In this document: positions 33,050-41,102 of the stretch, in pieces
How the letters are laid out: each line of letters begins with the position of its first letter
How positions within the stretch are numbered: the first letter of the stretch is position 1
Source of the DNA: IDS-8 sp035304345
GTDB lineage: Bacteria > Pseudomonadota > Gammaproteobacteria > Steroidobacterales > Woeseiaceae
Direction of reading: 5' to 3'
Assembly (NCBI GenBank): GCA_035304345.1
Contig: DATGQE010000050.1
Span: forward strand, 1 to 64,000
Length of the DNA stretch: 64,000 bases
Translations under genes and position numbers: made by a program
The notes under the pieces: generated by a model
The model's database searches: none
What the model saw: only the letters and a program-made list of their open reading frames with translations
What the model was told of the DNA's origin: nothing

Positions 33050-33088
33050 GCCTGGTTTATCCACCCGTTGCACAAGAGGTGTTGCCCA

Positions 33089-33703
33089 ATGATGCAAGCA
33101 GCAAGCCTCCGGACGGCCGCGCGACGGTTCTCGTCGTTCGCGGTGCTGGTCACGGCGTCGCTCGTGCTTTCGGGTTGCGCCGCATCGCCGGACATCCGTA
33201 CCGACTACGATCGCTCAGTCGATTTTTCGTCCTTCGAGACTTACGGGTATCCCGACGAGCTCGGAACGGATCGCGCCGGGTACTCGACGCTCATCACCCA
33301 GCACTTCAAGCAGGCCGTCGACCGTGAAATGCAGAGCCGCGGCTATCGCTACGTGGAGGACGACCCGGATCTCCTCGTCAACTTCTTCGCGAACGTGCGC
33401 GACGTGACGCGGTTGCGCTCGAGGCCGAACCTGTGGGTCAGCTACGGGTATTACGGCTACCGGTACGGGTTGTACAGCGCGTGGCCGCTCTACGCCTCCG
33501 GCACCGACACCGTTCACTACCGCGTCGGCACCGCCAACATCGACATCGTCGACGCCGAACGCCGGCAGCTCATCTGGGAAGGCGTGGCGGAGGGAAAGCT
33601 GACGCGCGAGGTGCTGGAGGACCCGCAACCGGCCATCGAGGCCGTGGTGGCCGAGCTGTTCAGCCGCTTCCCCGGGCGGGCGCCGGGGCACGCGGCGGAC
33701 TGA
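33089..33703 (+). CDS. DUF4136-family lipoprotein
   Basis: 204-residue predicted lipoprotein (hydrophobic segment AVLVTASLVLSGC with the lipobox LSGC). The mature part reads DIRTDYDRSVDFSSFETYGYP, then LITQHFKQAVDREMQSRGYRYVEDDPDLLVNFF, and a Tyr/Gly-rich stretch before TANIDIVDAERRQLIWEGVAEG, which is the DUF4136 pattern. Function is unknown. ATG at 33089 is preferred over the TTG at 33068 because AGAGG lies upstream at a proper distance. It follows nirS by 39 bases on the same strand. Confidence 0.86.
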   Translation: MMQAASLRTAARRFSSFAVLVTASLVLSGCAASPDIRTDYDRSVDFSSFETYGYPDELGTDRAGYSTLITQHFKQAVDREMQSRGYRYVEDDPDLLVNFFANVRDVTRLRSRPNLWVSYGYYGYRYGLYSAWPLYASGTDTVHYRVGTANIDIVDAERRQLIWEGVAEGKLTREVLEDPQPAIEAVVAELFSRFPGRAPGHAAD

Positions 33704-33746
33704 CGCCGCCGCACCGGACTGGGCGGGGAACGCGGGCGAGCCGCGC

Positions 33747-33773
33747 GCGCACCCGCGGTTTCGGCGGGTGCGC
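33747..33773. terminator. Bidirectional hairpin between convergent genes
   Basis: GCGCACCCGC (33747-33756) and GCGGGTGCGC (33764-33773) form a perfect 10-base stem with a 7-base loop between the stops of the DUF4136 lipoprotein gene and hsp20. There is no U tract on either strand, so a terminator function is likely only with accessory factors. Confidence 0.45.
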
Positions 33774-33796
33774 TGCGGGCTGCCCGGGCCGCCTGC

Positions 33797-34318
33797 TCAC
33801 GCAGCCTTGACCTCGATGCGCTTGACCTTTTCCTGCGCCGCCGGGGTCTTCGGAAGCTCGATGGTCAGGACACCCTTCTTGAAGGACGCCGAGATCTTCG
33901 AGACGTCGACTTCCGCCGGAATCTCGATACTACGGCGGAAGGCGCCGAAGGTGCGCTCCCGGCGATAGTAGTCCTTGTCCTTCGATTCAGTGTCTTCTTC
34001 CCGTCTGCCGCGAATGGTGAGGACCCGGTCCGTGAGCGTCACGTCGACGTTCTTCTCGTCCATGCCGGGCAGGTCGACCTTCACGGTGAAGCCCTTGTCG
34101 TCCTCCGACACGTCGAGCCGCGGAACCGGCTCCAGCCGCGTCCAGTCCCCGGCCAGCGGCGAAAGGCCGAAACCGTCCTGCCACAGGCTTTCGAACAGGC
34201 GATCCATCTCGCGGTGCAGCGAGGCGATGCTGTCGCGGAAGCTCTCGAGCGATCTCTCGTCGCGTCCCGCGCGCCGCAGGCTGCCCCATCGCCAGGGAAC
34301 CATTTCTCCCAGTGCCAT
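33797..34318 (-). CDS. Hsp20/alpha-crystallin small heat-shock protein
   Basis: 173-residue small heat-shock protein. The N-terminal arm (LESFRDSIASLHREMDRLFESLW) is followed by the alpha-crystallin domain (about 64-155: VPRLDVSEDDKGFTVKVDLPGMDEKNVDVTL, GRREEDTESKDKDYYRRER, FRRSIEIPAEVD, ASFKKGVLTIELPK) and a short tail. It holds unfolding proteins for refolding by ATP-dependent chaperones. The start has an excellent ribosome-binding site (AGGAGG, six bases away). A heat-shock-type promoter lies about 125 bases upstream. Confidence 0.94.
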   Translation of the reverse strand: MALGEMVPWRWGSLRRAGRDERSLESFRDSIASLHREMDRLFESLWQDGFGLSPLAGDWTRLEPVPRLDVSEDDKGFTVKVDLPGMDEKNVDVTLTDRVLTIRGRREEDTESKDKDYYRRERTFGAFRRSIEIPAEVDVSKISASFKKGVLTIELPKTPAAQEKVKRIEVKAA

Positions 34319-34410
34319 GATTTTCCTCCTGTGTAACAGTTTTCCGATCGGGGCGGCTTCTGCAAACCGGCGGCATCGCGCCGGTGCGTCTGCCGCCAGT
34401 ACAACATAGC

Positions 34411-34429
34411 GCCGGTGCGTAGCACCGGC
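34411..34429. other. Hairpin in the hsp20 leader
   Basis: GCCGGTGC-GTA-GCACCGGC is a perfect 8-base stem with a 3-base loop, placed between the heat-shock-like promoter and the hsp20 start (about 95 bases from the ATG). It may stabilise the leader or act as a partial terminator for the upstream lipoprotein gene. Confidence 0.4.
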
Positions 34430-34442
34430 CATCAGAAGAATT

Positions 34443-34471
34443 ACGTAGGGATGAGCACGCGGAGATTCAAG
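34443..34471 (-). promoter_or_regulatory. Sigma-32-like heat-shock promoter for hsp20
   Basis: On the minus strand CTTGAA (34471-34466) is followed after 15 bases, ending CTCAT, by CCCTACGT (34450-34443). The sigma-32 consensus is CTTGAA, about 13-17 bases, CCCCATNT; the spacing equals that of the E. coli groE promoter. Transcription would start near 34436 and the leader would carry the GCCGGTGC/GCACCGGC hairpin at 34411-34429. Confidence 0.55.
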
Positions 34472-34480
34472 AGGCCGCCG

Positions 34481-35119
34481 TCAGGTGCTGCCCGTCGGGA
34501 TCAGCCGATCGCGGCGAAGCTGCTCGACGATCGCGCGCGCCTCGTCATCGAGGATCGCTTCGAATGCGCTTTTCTCGAAGCAGGTCGATTGTATCGTCCA
34601 CACCCGGGTTTCCGAGCGGACGTCGTACAGGTTGGTGACGATGATCACTTCCCGCGCGATGCTCACCGAATCCGGCTCGCGGATCTCCTCGTAGTCGTAG
34701 AGGAAATACTCGAGCGGATTGCCGCCACGGCATTGCGCGCTGACGTCGGTTCTTCCTTCGACGACTTCCACCTCTTCGCTGGCGCTCACGAGATGCGTGA
34801 CGAGAATCGCGTCGGAACCGGTGGCTGCCGCGGCTGCGTCGATGTCGTCCTGCAGCAGCACGGGTGAGAAACCGAGCCGCGTGTACGCCGGGACCGCGGC
34901 GACGTCGCGCGCGGCAAGCCTTGCGGTCAGCAGGTCCTCCATCCACCTGCGCTGGTCGGCCTGCGCGGCGATGCCCACCACCAGGATCCGCCGGTAGGGC
35001 GATGCGCCGGCATCGGGATCATGGTAGAGCTTCGTGACGTCGGTCGCCGGGGCGCACCCGGCTGCCACGACGAGGGCCGCGATGGCCCCGGCGGCGATGC
35101 GATTCGAAAGCTGGTTCAT
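34481..35119 (-). CDS. Lipoprotein of unknown function
   Basis: 212-residue predicted lipoprotein (MNQLSNRIAAGAIAALVVAAGC, lipobox VAAGC). The mature domain starts TDVTKLYHDPDAGASPYRRILVVGIA and includes RRWMEDLLTARL, SDAILVTHLVSASEEVEVVEG and VIIVTNLYDVRSETRVWTIQST, an alternating pattern like the DUF4136/TolB-N-like lipoproteins; I cannot assign a family firmly. Starting at 35146 would add nine residues without a better signal. Upstream of hsp20 on the same strand, but hsp20 appears to have its own promoter. Confidence 0.78.
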   Translation of the reverse strand: MNQLSNRIAAGAIAALVVAAGCAPATDVTKLYHDPDAGASPYRRILVVGIAAQADQRRWMEDLLTARLAARDVAAVPAYTRLGFSPVLLQDDIDAAAAATGSDAILVTHLVSASEEVEVVEGRTDVSAQCRGGNPLEYFLYDYEEIREPDSVSIAREVIIVTNLYDVRSETRVWTIQSTCFEKSAFEAILDDEARAIVEQLRRDRLIPTGST

Positions 35120-35215
35120 GGCCCACCCGGTGATCCGCCCGAGCATGGATAGAGGCTAGCCGCGCCGGCGGCAAGGTACCATGGTGGTATTCACGTAGCG
35201 GATGCCGGCGGCGCA

Positions 35216-35953
35216 ATGACGACGCTCCAGTGGATCATCCTGTCGGGGTTGCTGATGAGCGCGATCGCGCTGGTCGGCATCGTGACCCTGCTGCTGCGTC
35301 CGGCGACCCTCGATCGCCTGCTCCTGCCGCTCGTCGCGCTCGCCGCGGGCTCGCTCATCGGCGGTGCATTCTTCCATTTGATCCCGGAAGCGGTGGAAGC
35401 GACCGGCTCGGTGCTCGGCGTCGGTATCGCGGTGACCGGCGGCTTCCTCTCGTTCTTCGTGCTGGAGCAGTTCCTGCACTGGCATCGCTGCCGGCGCGGC
35501 GAGGGCGATCACAGCCACCCGGTGACCTGGCTGATCCTGATCGGCGACGGCCTGCACAACTTCCTCGACGGCCTCGCGATTGCGAGCGCGTTCCTGCTGG
35601 ACGTCCGGCTCGGGATCACGAGCTGGCTCGCGGCCGCCGCGCACGAAATCCCGCAGGAGCTCGGCGACTTCGGCGTGCTCGTGCACGGCGGCTGGTCGAA
35701 GCGCCGCGCGCTCCTGTTCAACGCGCTGTCGGGGCTGGCGTTCCTCGCCGGCGGCCTCCTGACCTACGGGCTCTCCGACCGTATCGACGTCACCTGGCTC
35801 ATCCCGTTCGCGGCCGGCAATTTCATCTACATGGGCGCCACCGACCTGGTGCCCGAGGTGAACAAGGAGCAGAGCCTCGGGCGCGGTGTCCTGCACCTGC
35901 TGGCTTTCGTTGCGGGGCTCGGCGTGATGCTCCTCGTCCGGCTCTTCCACTAG
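35216..35953 (+). CDS. ZIP-family metal transporter
   Basis: 245-residue integral membrane protein with eight predicted helices. The ZIP metal-site motifs are present: HNFLDG on helix IV and HEIPQELGD on helix V, with FFHLIPEA in helix II. A His-containing loop (HWHRCRRGEGDHSH) lies between helices III and IV. ZIP proteins import zinc or other divalent metals into the cytoplasm. The reading frame starts at ATG directly after an A/T-poor intergenic region divergent from the lipoprotein gene. Confidence 0.92.
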   Translation: MTTLQWIILSGLLMSAIALVGIVTLLLRPATLDRLLLPLVALAAGSLIGGAFFHLIPEAVEATGSVLGVGIAVTGGFLSFFVLEQFLHWHRCRRGEGDHSHPVTWLILIGDGLHNFLDGLAIASAFLLDVRLGITSWLAAAAHEIPQELGDFGVLVHGGWSKRRALLFNALSGLAFLAGGLLTYGLSDRIDVTWLIPFAAGNFIYMGATDLVPEVNKEQSLGRGVLHLLAFVAGLGVMLLVRLFH

Positions 35954-35975
35954 CGCCTTACCGCGAGAGCGGAGG

Positions 35976-37376
35976 TCAGAAGCCTGCATCCCCCGTCGGC
36001 CACGCCGGGCTGTCGCCGAGCCGCTGCCCGTGGCGGTCGACCCACGCGAGCGCCTCTTCCATGATCTCGAGGCCTTTGCGCAGCGTCTCTTCGCGCATGT
36101 TGAGGGCCGGGTACAGGCGAATGGCGTTCTCCCGGTCGCTGATGGCCCACACGCCGTTCTCCAGCATGCGGCTGCGCACGGCCCTCGCGTACCACCAGTC
36201 CTTCTCGCCCGGATCGGGGCTCTGTATCCCGACGCCGATCAGGAGCCCGCTCGCTCGCACTTCGCGCACGATGCCGTACTGCTCCCAGCCGCGCATGATG
36301 CCCGCAGCGATCTCGCCGAGGCGTGCCGCATGCTCGATGACGCGATCGCGCTCGAAGATCTCGAGCGTCTTCAGGCCCGCGGCGCAGCCGGCCGGCGTGC
36401 CGGCGAACGTCGAGCCGGAGTAGAACCCCGGGCAGTCGCCGAGGAGCTCGTCTTTCGTCGCGATGCCCGCGCAGGGCGCGATGCCACCGGAAAGGTTCTT
36501 GCCGACGACGAGGATGTCGGGCACGACGCCGTAGTGCTCGATCGCCCACATCCTTCCCGTGCGGCCGAGCCCCGTCAGGACCTCGTCGACGACCAGCAGC
36601 CAGTCGTTCTTGTCGCACAGCTCGCGCAGGCCGCGGATGAAGCGGCGGGGCGGGATCCAGTTGCCGCCCTCGGCGAGCCCCGGCTCCACCAGGACGGCCG
36701 CTATCGAGTCGCGCGGCGCGATCGTGTCCGGGACGTGGTTGTCGAGGTACCACAGGCAGTAGTCGACGTACTGGTCGAGATCCATGCCGGCCGGACGGCG
36801 GTCGGTGAACGGGTACGGTGCCTTGATCACGCCGCCTGTCCACGCCTCGAGGTAGCGGCTGAGCTGGCTGTCGAAGCCGCACATGAGCTTCGTTCCGAGG
36901 CCCATGCCGTGATAAGCGGAGCTGAACGTGATGACGAAGCGACGCTGCTTGCGCGTCAGCGCCAGGTGCACCGCCGCTTCCGCGGCATCCGTTCCGGATA
37001 CTTCGTAGTTGAAACGCGGCAGCGCGCGCTCCGGCATGATGTCCGCCAGCCGTTCGGCGAGCTCGTACCTGAGCGGGTGATCGTAGTGGAAGCCCCAGCG
37101 CCGGTTCGCCGCATCCACGGCTTCGACGATCTCCGGGTGCGCGTTGCCGACAGGATTCGTGGCCCAGCCGTTCTGGAAATCGATGTAGCGCCTGCCGTCC
37201 ATGTCCCAGACGAACTCGCCTTGCGCGCGGCTCACCACGATCTGGCCGGCCAGGTCGAAACCGCGGCTCGTCGCGCGCTCGAGGTCCTGCTGGAACCTGA
37301 GTCCGTTCTTGAACAACGGAATGCCCCGTTGCAGCCATTCGCGGGTCTTCGGTCCGGGTATCGATTTTTCCGTCAT
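35976..37376 (-). CDS. Class III PLP-dependent aminotransferase
   Basis: 466-residue fold-type I aminotransferase. Landmarks are FNYEVSGTDAAEAAVHLA (phosphate-binding SGTDA), FSSAYHGMGLGTK, LLVVDEVLTGLGRTG (Asp264 for the pyridine nitrogen), DILVVGKNLSGG (Schiff-base Lys293) and GSTFAGTPAGCAAG. The class contains acetylornithine, omega-amino-acid and glutamate-1-semialdehyde enzymes; the substrate is not clear. The start is the ATG with GAGAGG upstream; an upstream in-frame ATG (MDLPNREVI) is less supported. It is divergent from the epimerase gene. Confidence 0.9.
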   Translation of the reverse strand: MTEKSIPGPKTREWLQRGIPLFKNGLRFQQDLERATSRGFDLAGQIVVSRAQGEFVWDMDGRRYIDFQNGWATNPVGNAHPEIVEAVDAANRRWGFHYDHPLRYELAERLADIMPERALPRFNYEVSGTDAAEAAVHLALTRKQRRFVITFSSAYHGMGLGTKLMCGFDSQLSRYLEAWTGGVIKAPYPFTDRRPAGMDLDQYVDYCLWYLDNHVPDTIAPRDSIAAVLVEPGLAEGGNWIPPRRFIRGLRELCDKNDWLLVVDEVLTGLGRTGRMWAIEHYGVVPDILVVGKNLSGGIAPCAGIATKDELLGDCPGFYSGSTFAGTPAGCAAGLKTLEIFERDRVIEHAARLGEIAAGIMRGWEQYGIVREVRASGLLIGVGIQSPDPGEKDWWYARAVRSRMLENGVWAISDRENAIRLYPALNMREETLRKGLEIMEEALAWVDRHGQRLGDSPAWPTGDAGF

Positions 37377-37580
37377 GATCACCTCTCTGTTCGGAAGGTC
37401 CATGGTACCCGTCCGTGCACGCGTTGCCGAACCGGCATCTTCCGTGCATTTCTGCCATGCATCCTTGCGCGTGAAACGTCGTCGATCTTCGCGGCGCATG
37501 TCGCTCGTTGGAGACGGTGAGCGCTTGCGAAAACGACCTGTTAGACTCGGCCGACACCGGAAACCCCCGACAGGACGTCA

Positions 37581-38606
37581 ATGCGCATAGCGGTAACCGG
37601 GGCCAACGGTTTCGTCGGCCGACATTTCGTTCAGCACGCATCGGCAGCAGGTCACGACGTCGTTGCCTTGCACCGGAAGCGCTCCCGCGATGCGTCCCGC
37701 TCCCTGCCTCATCCCGAAGGCGTGCCGGTCCGCTACGCGGACGTGCTCGATCGTGACGCGCTCGATCGCTCCCTCTTGCAGGCCGATTGCGTGTGTCACC
37801 TCGCCGCCGCGTTCTCCGAGGCACACGCGGACGACGATTACTTCCGGCGCGTGAACGTCGTCGGTACGGCGAACGTGATGACCGCGGCGCACGCGGCAGG
37901 CGTCAAGCGCTTCGTGTATTGCAGCACCGCCGGCATCTACGGCAAGCAGGTGCCCGGCATCGTGGACGAGACCCATCGTCCGCAGCCGTGGAACAGCTAC
38001 GAGCGCAGCAAGGTCGCGGCCGAAGAAGAGGTGAGGCGCCGCGCGGCGAGCTACGGCATGGAGTACGTCATCCTGCGGCCGAGCCAGATCTACGGCCCGG
38101 GCGACAAACGCCTCGCCAAGCTGTGGCGCAACGCCGTGCGCGGCCGGTTCCCGCTGTTCGGTTCCGGCGAAGGGCGGCGCCACATGATCTACGTCGAGGA
38201 TCTGGCCGAAGCGTTGCTGCGCGCCTGCACCTACCGGAACGCGGCCAATCACGAGATGATCATCGCGGGTCCCGAAGCCACACGGCTGCGCGACATCCTG
38301 CAGACGCTGGCCGAGGTCTCGGACCGGCGTTCCTGTGGTCCGCAGCTGCCGCTGAAGCCGATGATCCTGCTCGCCGGCGTGGTCGAGGACGTGTGCCGCC
38401 TCCTGAAGGTCAGGGCGCCGCTGCACCGGCGGCGCATGGACTTTTACGTGAGCGACGTCGAGTTCGATTGCCGGCGCGCGTTCGAAGTCCTCGGCTGGCA
38501 GCCGCAGGTGTCACTGCGCGACGGAATCCGGAGGACCCTGGAAGCCCGGCCGGAAGCGATCGCCACCGGCCGCTTGGCCGCGGAGTTCAAGGCACCGTCC
38601 GGCTGA
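37581..38606 (+). CDS. NAD-dependent epimerase/dehydratase (extended SDR)
   Basis: 341-residue extended short-chain dehydrogenase/reductase. The Rossmann motif GANGFVG is at 7-13; CHLAA, YCSTAGIYG, and the catalytic YERSK pair follow, then LRPSQIYGPGD and MIYVEDLAEALL, all typical of nucleotide-sugar epimerases/dehydratases and related 3-beta-HSD-like enzymes. The substrate is not predictable. It converges with a flippase-like gene, so a role in cell-surface glycan or lipid synthesis is plausible. Confidence 0.88.
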   Translation: MRIAVTGANGFVGRHFVQHASAAGHDVVALHRKRSRDASRSLPHPEGVPVRYADVLDRDALDRSLLQADCVCHLAAAFSEAHADDDYFRRVNVVGTANVMTAAHAAGVKRFVYCSTAGIYGKQVPGIVDETHRPQPWNSYERSKVAAEEEVRRRAASYGMEYVILRPSQIYGPGDKRLAKLWRNAVRGRFPLFGSGEGRRHMIYVEDLAEALLRACTYRNAANHEMIIAGPEATRLRDILQTLAEVSDRRSCGPQLPLKPMILLAGVVEDVCRLLKVRAPLHRRRMDFYVSDVEFDCRRAFEVLGWQPQVSLRDGIRRTLEARPEAIATGRLAAEFKAPSG

Positions 38607-38635
38607 AGCGCGGCCGCCCCACTCGTGGCAGGGCG

Positions 38636-39628
38636 TCAGCTTGCCATCTCGGGGGACGGCGGCCTCGGTTCGCGGCCGCCCTCGACGAGGTAGAGCAGGC
38701 CGCAGCCTGCGCCCACGAGCAGCGACAGCAGGCGCACCACCACCGCCGCGAGCAGCGCGGCATCGTAGCCGACGCCCACGGCAACGGCCGTGCCGACGAT
38801 CGACCCTTCGACCACGCCCAGGCCGCTGACGGAGATCGGCAGCACCGACGCGACGCCGGCGGCGCCGGTGACGAGGGCCGCCGCGGGCAGCGAGATGGCG
38901 TCCCCGACGGCGGCGAACGCGCAACAGATCACCACGAGCACGAGCGCCTGGAACATGCAGGAGTAAGCCAGCAGGCCGAGCCACTCGCGTCCCGGCCGCC
39001 GGATCCGACGCAGGTTGTCGCGCACCGGCTCGAGCCATGTCACCCGCGCGAGCAGCGCCCGGAGGGGACCGGTGCGCCAGAGCGCCAGCACGGCCAGCGC
39101 GAGCAACCCGCCGAGCGCGATCGCGGCCGCGCTCCACAGGTACCAACGCGCGAGCTCGCTCGTGCGGGCGAGCCACAGGGCGCCGGCGGCGCCGATGGCG
39201 AGCATCACGCCGAAGCCGACGAGCCGCTCGACGAGCACGGCGGACACCGCGCGCGAGCGCGCCACGCCCGGCTTCATGGTGCGGTACACGCGGTAGACGT
39301 CGCCGCCGATCGCGGAGGGCAGGAAGTTGTTGAAGAAGTACCCGAAACAGCCGATGCGGAACAGGTAGCCCCACGGGAACGCGAGGTCGTGCAGGCGCAG
39401 CGCCCACGACCACTTCGAGGCATTCACCACCATCTCGAGCACGATCGCGACGAGCGCGACGGCGGCGAACCGCCAGTCGAGCCGGGCGACCTGTTCCGGC
39501 AGCGCCTGCCAGTCGACGCCCAGGGCAAGCAACGCCAGGAGAACGCCGGCGACGACCAGCTTGAGCCCGCGCGGCACGCTCAACGCGCCGCCTCCTCTGT
39601 TCACCAACGATCGCGCTCCGGTGTCCAC
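38636..39628 (-). CDS. Lysylphosphatidylglycerol-synthase-TM/flippase-like membrane protein
   Basis: 330-residue protein of the PF03706 (LPG_synthase_TM, formerly UPF0104) group with about eight hydrophobic helices. The diagnostic segments NASKWSWALRL, GYFFNNFLPSAIGGDVYRVYR, VLVERLVGF and LPISVSGLGVVEGS are all present. Members flip or modify lipid-linked compounds. The start is GTG (MDTGARSLVNRGGG). It converges with the epimerase gene and is downstream of the lacI-type gene on the same strand, 63 bases apart. Confidence 0.88.
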   Translation of the reverse strand: MDTGARSLVNRGGGALSVPRGLKLVVAGVLLALLALGVDWQALPEQVARLDWRFAAVALVAIVLEMVVNASKWSWALRLHDLAFPWGYLFRIGCFGYFFNNFLPSAIGGDVYRVYRTMKPGVARSRAVSAVLVERLVGFGVMLAIGAAGALWLARTSELARWYLWSAAAIALGGLLALAVLALWRTGPLRALLARVTWLEPVRDNLRRIRRPGREWLGLLAYSCMFQALVLVVICCAFAAVGDAISLPAAALVTGAAGVASVLPISVSGLGVVEGSIVGTAVAVGVGYDAALLAAVVVRLLSLLVGAGCGLLYLVEGGREPRPPSPEMAS

Positions 39629-39691
39629 CGTCCGCGATTCTCGACGGATCGGGGGGCGGGCGCCAGTGGCAGAATGCCGACAGGCGGCCCG

Positions 39692-40819
39692 TCAGGCGCG
39701 TTGCGGGGGGCGGCGGCGGCGCGGGGGCGCGTCGGACTGGCGCCGGATCAGCCGGTAGTCGAGCACGACGTGGCGCGGGCGGTGCGGCCGGCCGGCCTGC
39801 TTGTCGCGGATGGTCTCGACCAGCAGGTCGGCCGCGGCGCGGGAGAGCTCCGCGATCGGGATGTGGATGGTCGTGAGCTGCGGCCACACGGCCGTCGCGA
39901 GCGGCGTGTCGTCGAAGCCGCAGACCGACAGGTCCGCCGGCACGTCGAGGCCCTGGCGGTGCGCGACCGAGACGGCCGCGGCCGCCATGTCGTCGTTGCT
40001 CGCGAAGATCGCCGTGGGCCTCGGCTGGACCTGCAGCAGGTCCTCCGCCGCATCGAGCCCCGAGCGCCAGGTGAAATCGCCCTGCGCGACGAGCCGCTCG
40101 TCGAATTCGATGTCCCACTGCCGGAGCGAGTCGCGATAGCCGGCGAGTCGCAACGGACTGGTCGCGTGGCGCGGGTGACCCACGATGAAGCCGATGCGGC
40201 GATGACCGAGCGCGACCAGGTGGTCGGTGACGTCCCGCGCCGCCTTGTAGGCGTCGATGCCCACCGCGTTCACGCTGTCGCGCACGCGGCTCGAGCTCAC
40301 GACCACGGCCGGGATCCCGTTCTCCTCGACGAAATCGAGCACCTGGGCGGAGTCGGCGAGCGGCGGGGCGAGCAACAGGCCGTCCGCACCCTCGGACATG
40401 ATGCGCCCGATCTCGCGCTCGGCGTGCGCGAGCTCCCCGCATTTCTCGATGATGAACTGGGCGTCGTGCTTCCGCGCCTGCTCGAGCCCGCCGAACATCA
40501 GCTCCGCGATGAAGGCGCTGGGCTTCGCGTACAGCAGCACGATGTGGATCTGCCGCGCACCGGCGAGCCGCCTCGCGGCCTCGTTTGGCGAGTAGCCGAG
40601 CTCCTCGATCGCGGCATGCACGAGACGGCGCGTCTCCTCGCGCACGGTGGGCGAACGGTTGATCACCCGCGACACCGTCATCGAGGAAACGCCGGCGTGC
40701 CGGGCGACGTCGTCCAGTGTCGGCGCGCGGCGGCGCCTGCGTTTGAGCGACTTCGTCATCGATGGGCCGTCGGGTCGGCGCGTCCCCCCGGACGCGTTGT
40801 CGTTGTCGTGCCTGGCCAT
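39692..40819 (-). CDS. LacI-family transcriptional regulator
   Basis: 375-residue LacI/GalR repressor. The helix-turn-helix with hinge (about 33-85: TLDDVARHAGVSSMTVSRVIN, then PNEAARRLA) precedes a periplasmic-binding-protein-like sensor (GADGLLLAPPL, RRIGFIVGHP, AIFASNDDMAAAAV, VCGFDDTPLA). The first 20 residues are a poorly conserved, basic extension, so the ATG at 40759 (MTKSLKRRRRR) is a possible true start. It is divergent from a TonB receptor and probably binds the palindrome at 41001 in response to a sugar derivative. Confidence 0.92.
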   Translation of the reverse strand: MARHDNDNASGGTRRPDGPSMTKSLKRRRRRAPTLDDVARHAGVSSMTVSRVINRSPTVREETRRLVHAAIEELGYSPNEAARRLAGARQIHIVLLYAKPSAFIAELMFGGLEQARKHDAQFIIEKCGELAHAEREIGRIMSEGADGLLLAPPLADSAQVLDFVEENGIPAVVVSSSRVRDSVNAVGIDAYKAARDVTDHLVALGHRRIGFIVGHPRHATSPLRLAGYRDSLRQWDIEFDERLVAQGDFTWRSGLDAAEDLLQVQPRPTAIFASNDDMAAAAVSVAHRQGLDVPADLSVCGFDDTPLATAVWPQLTTIHIPIAELSRAAADLLVETIRDKQAGRPHRPRHVVLDYRLIRRQSDAPPRRRRPPQRA

Positions 40820-40934
40820 TGCCGATTCTCCGCCCTGGCTGCCGAGGATGCGAGCGGGCGCGAGGCCCGCCCGGTCACCGGGCCGGGCTGTCCGACGCTA
40901 ACATGACGCCTTGTGAACCTTGGTACCGAGATAA

Positions 40935-40948
40935 GTTATTGAAATAAC
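40935..40948. promoter_or_regulatory. GTTATT/AATAAC palindrome between lacI and TonB receptor genes
   Basis: GTTATT-GA-AATAAC is a perfect inverted repeat in the lacI/TonB-receptor intergenic region, 20 bases upstream of the TTGACA box. It is one of the few AT-rich spots here and could be an activator site or part of the lacI-side promoter. Confidence 0.3.
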
Positions 40949-40967
40949 GCCACTCGAATCGGCTCAC

Positions 40968-41016
40968 TTGACAATCACGCCCGATTGGCGAACATTCACT
41001 ATGTTAGCGCAAACAT
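40968..41016 (+). promoter_or_regulatory. TonB-receptor promoter with LacI-type operator
   Basis: A perfect TTGACA (40968-40973) is followed 17 bases later by AACATT (40991-40996), a weak -10. Just downstream, ATGTTAGCGCAAACAT (41001-41016) is a LacI-family operator with central CG, symmetric except for one position. Its position over the start region means binding would repress. The divergent LacI gene is the expected regulator. Confidence 0.65.
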
Positions 41017-41102
41017 CCAGCCGGCGCGAGCCCGTGAACGGCAGGACGCCGTAGCCCGTGGCCGGACCGCAACCGGCACACCAGTCAGCAAGGGGGAAGA
41101 AC

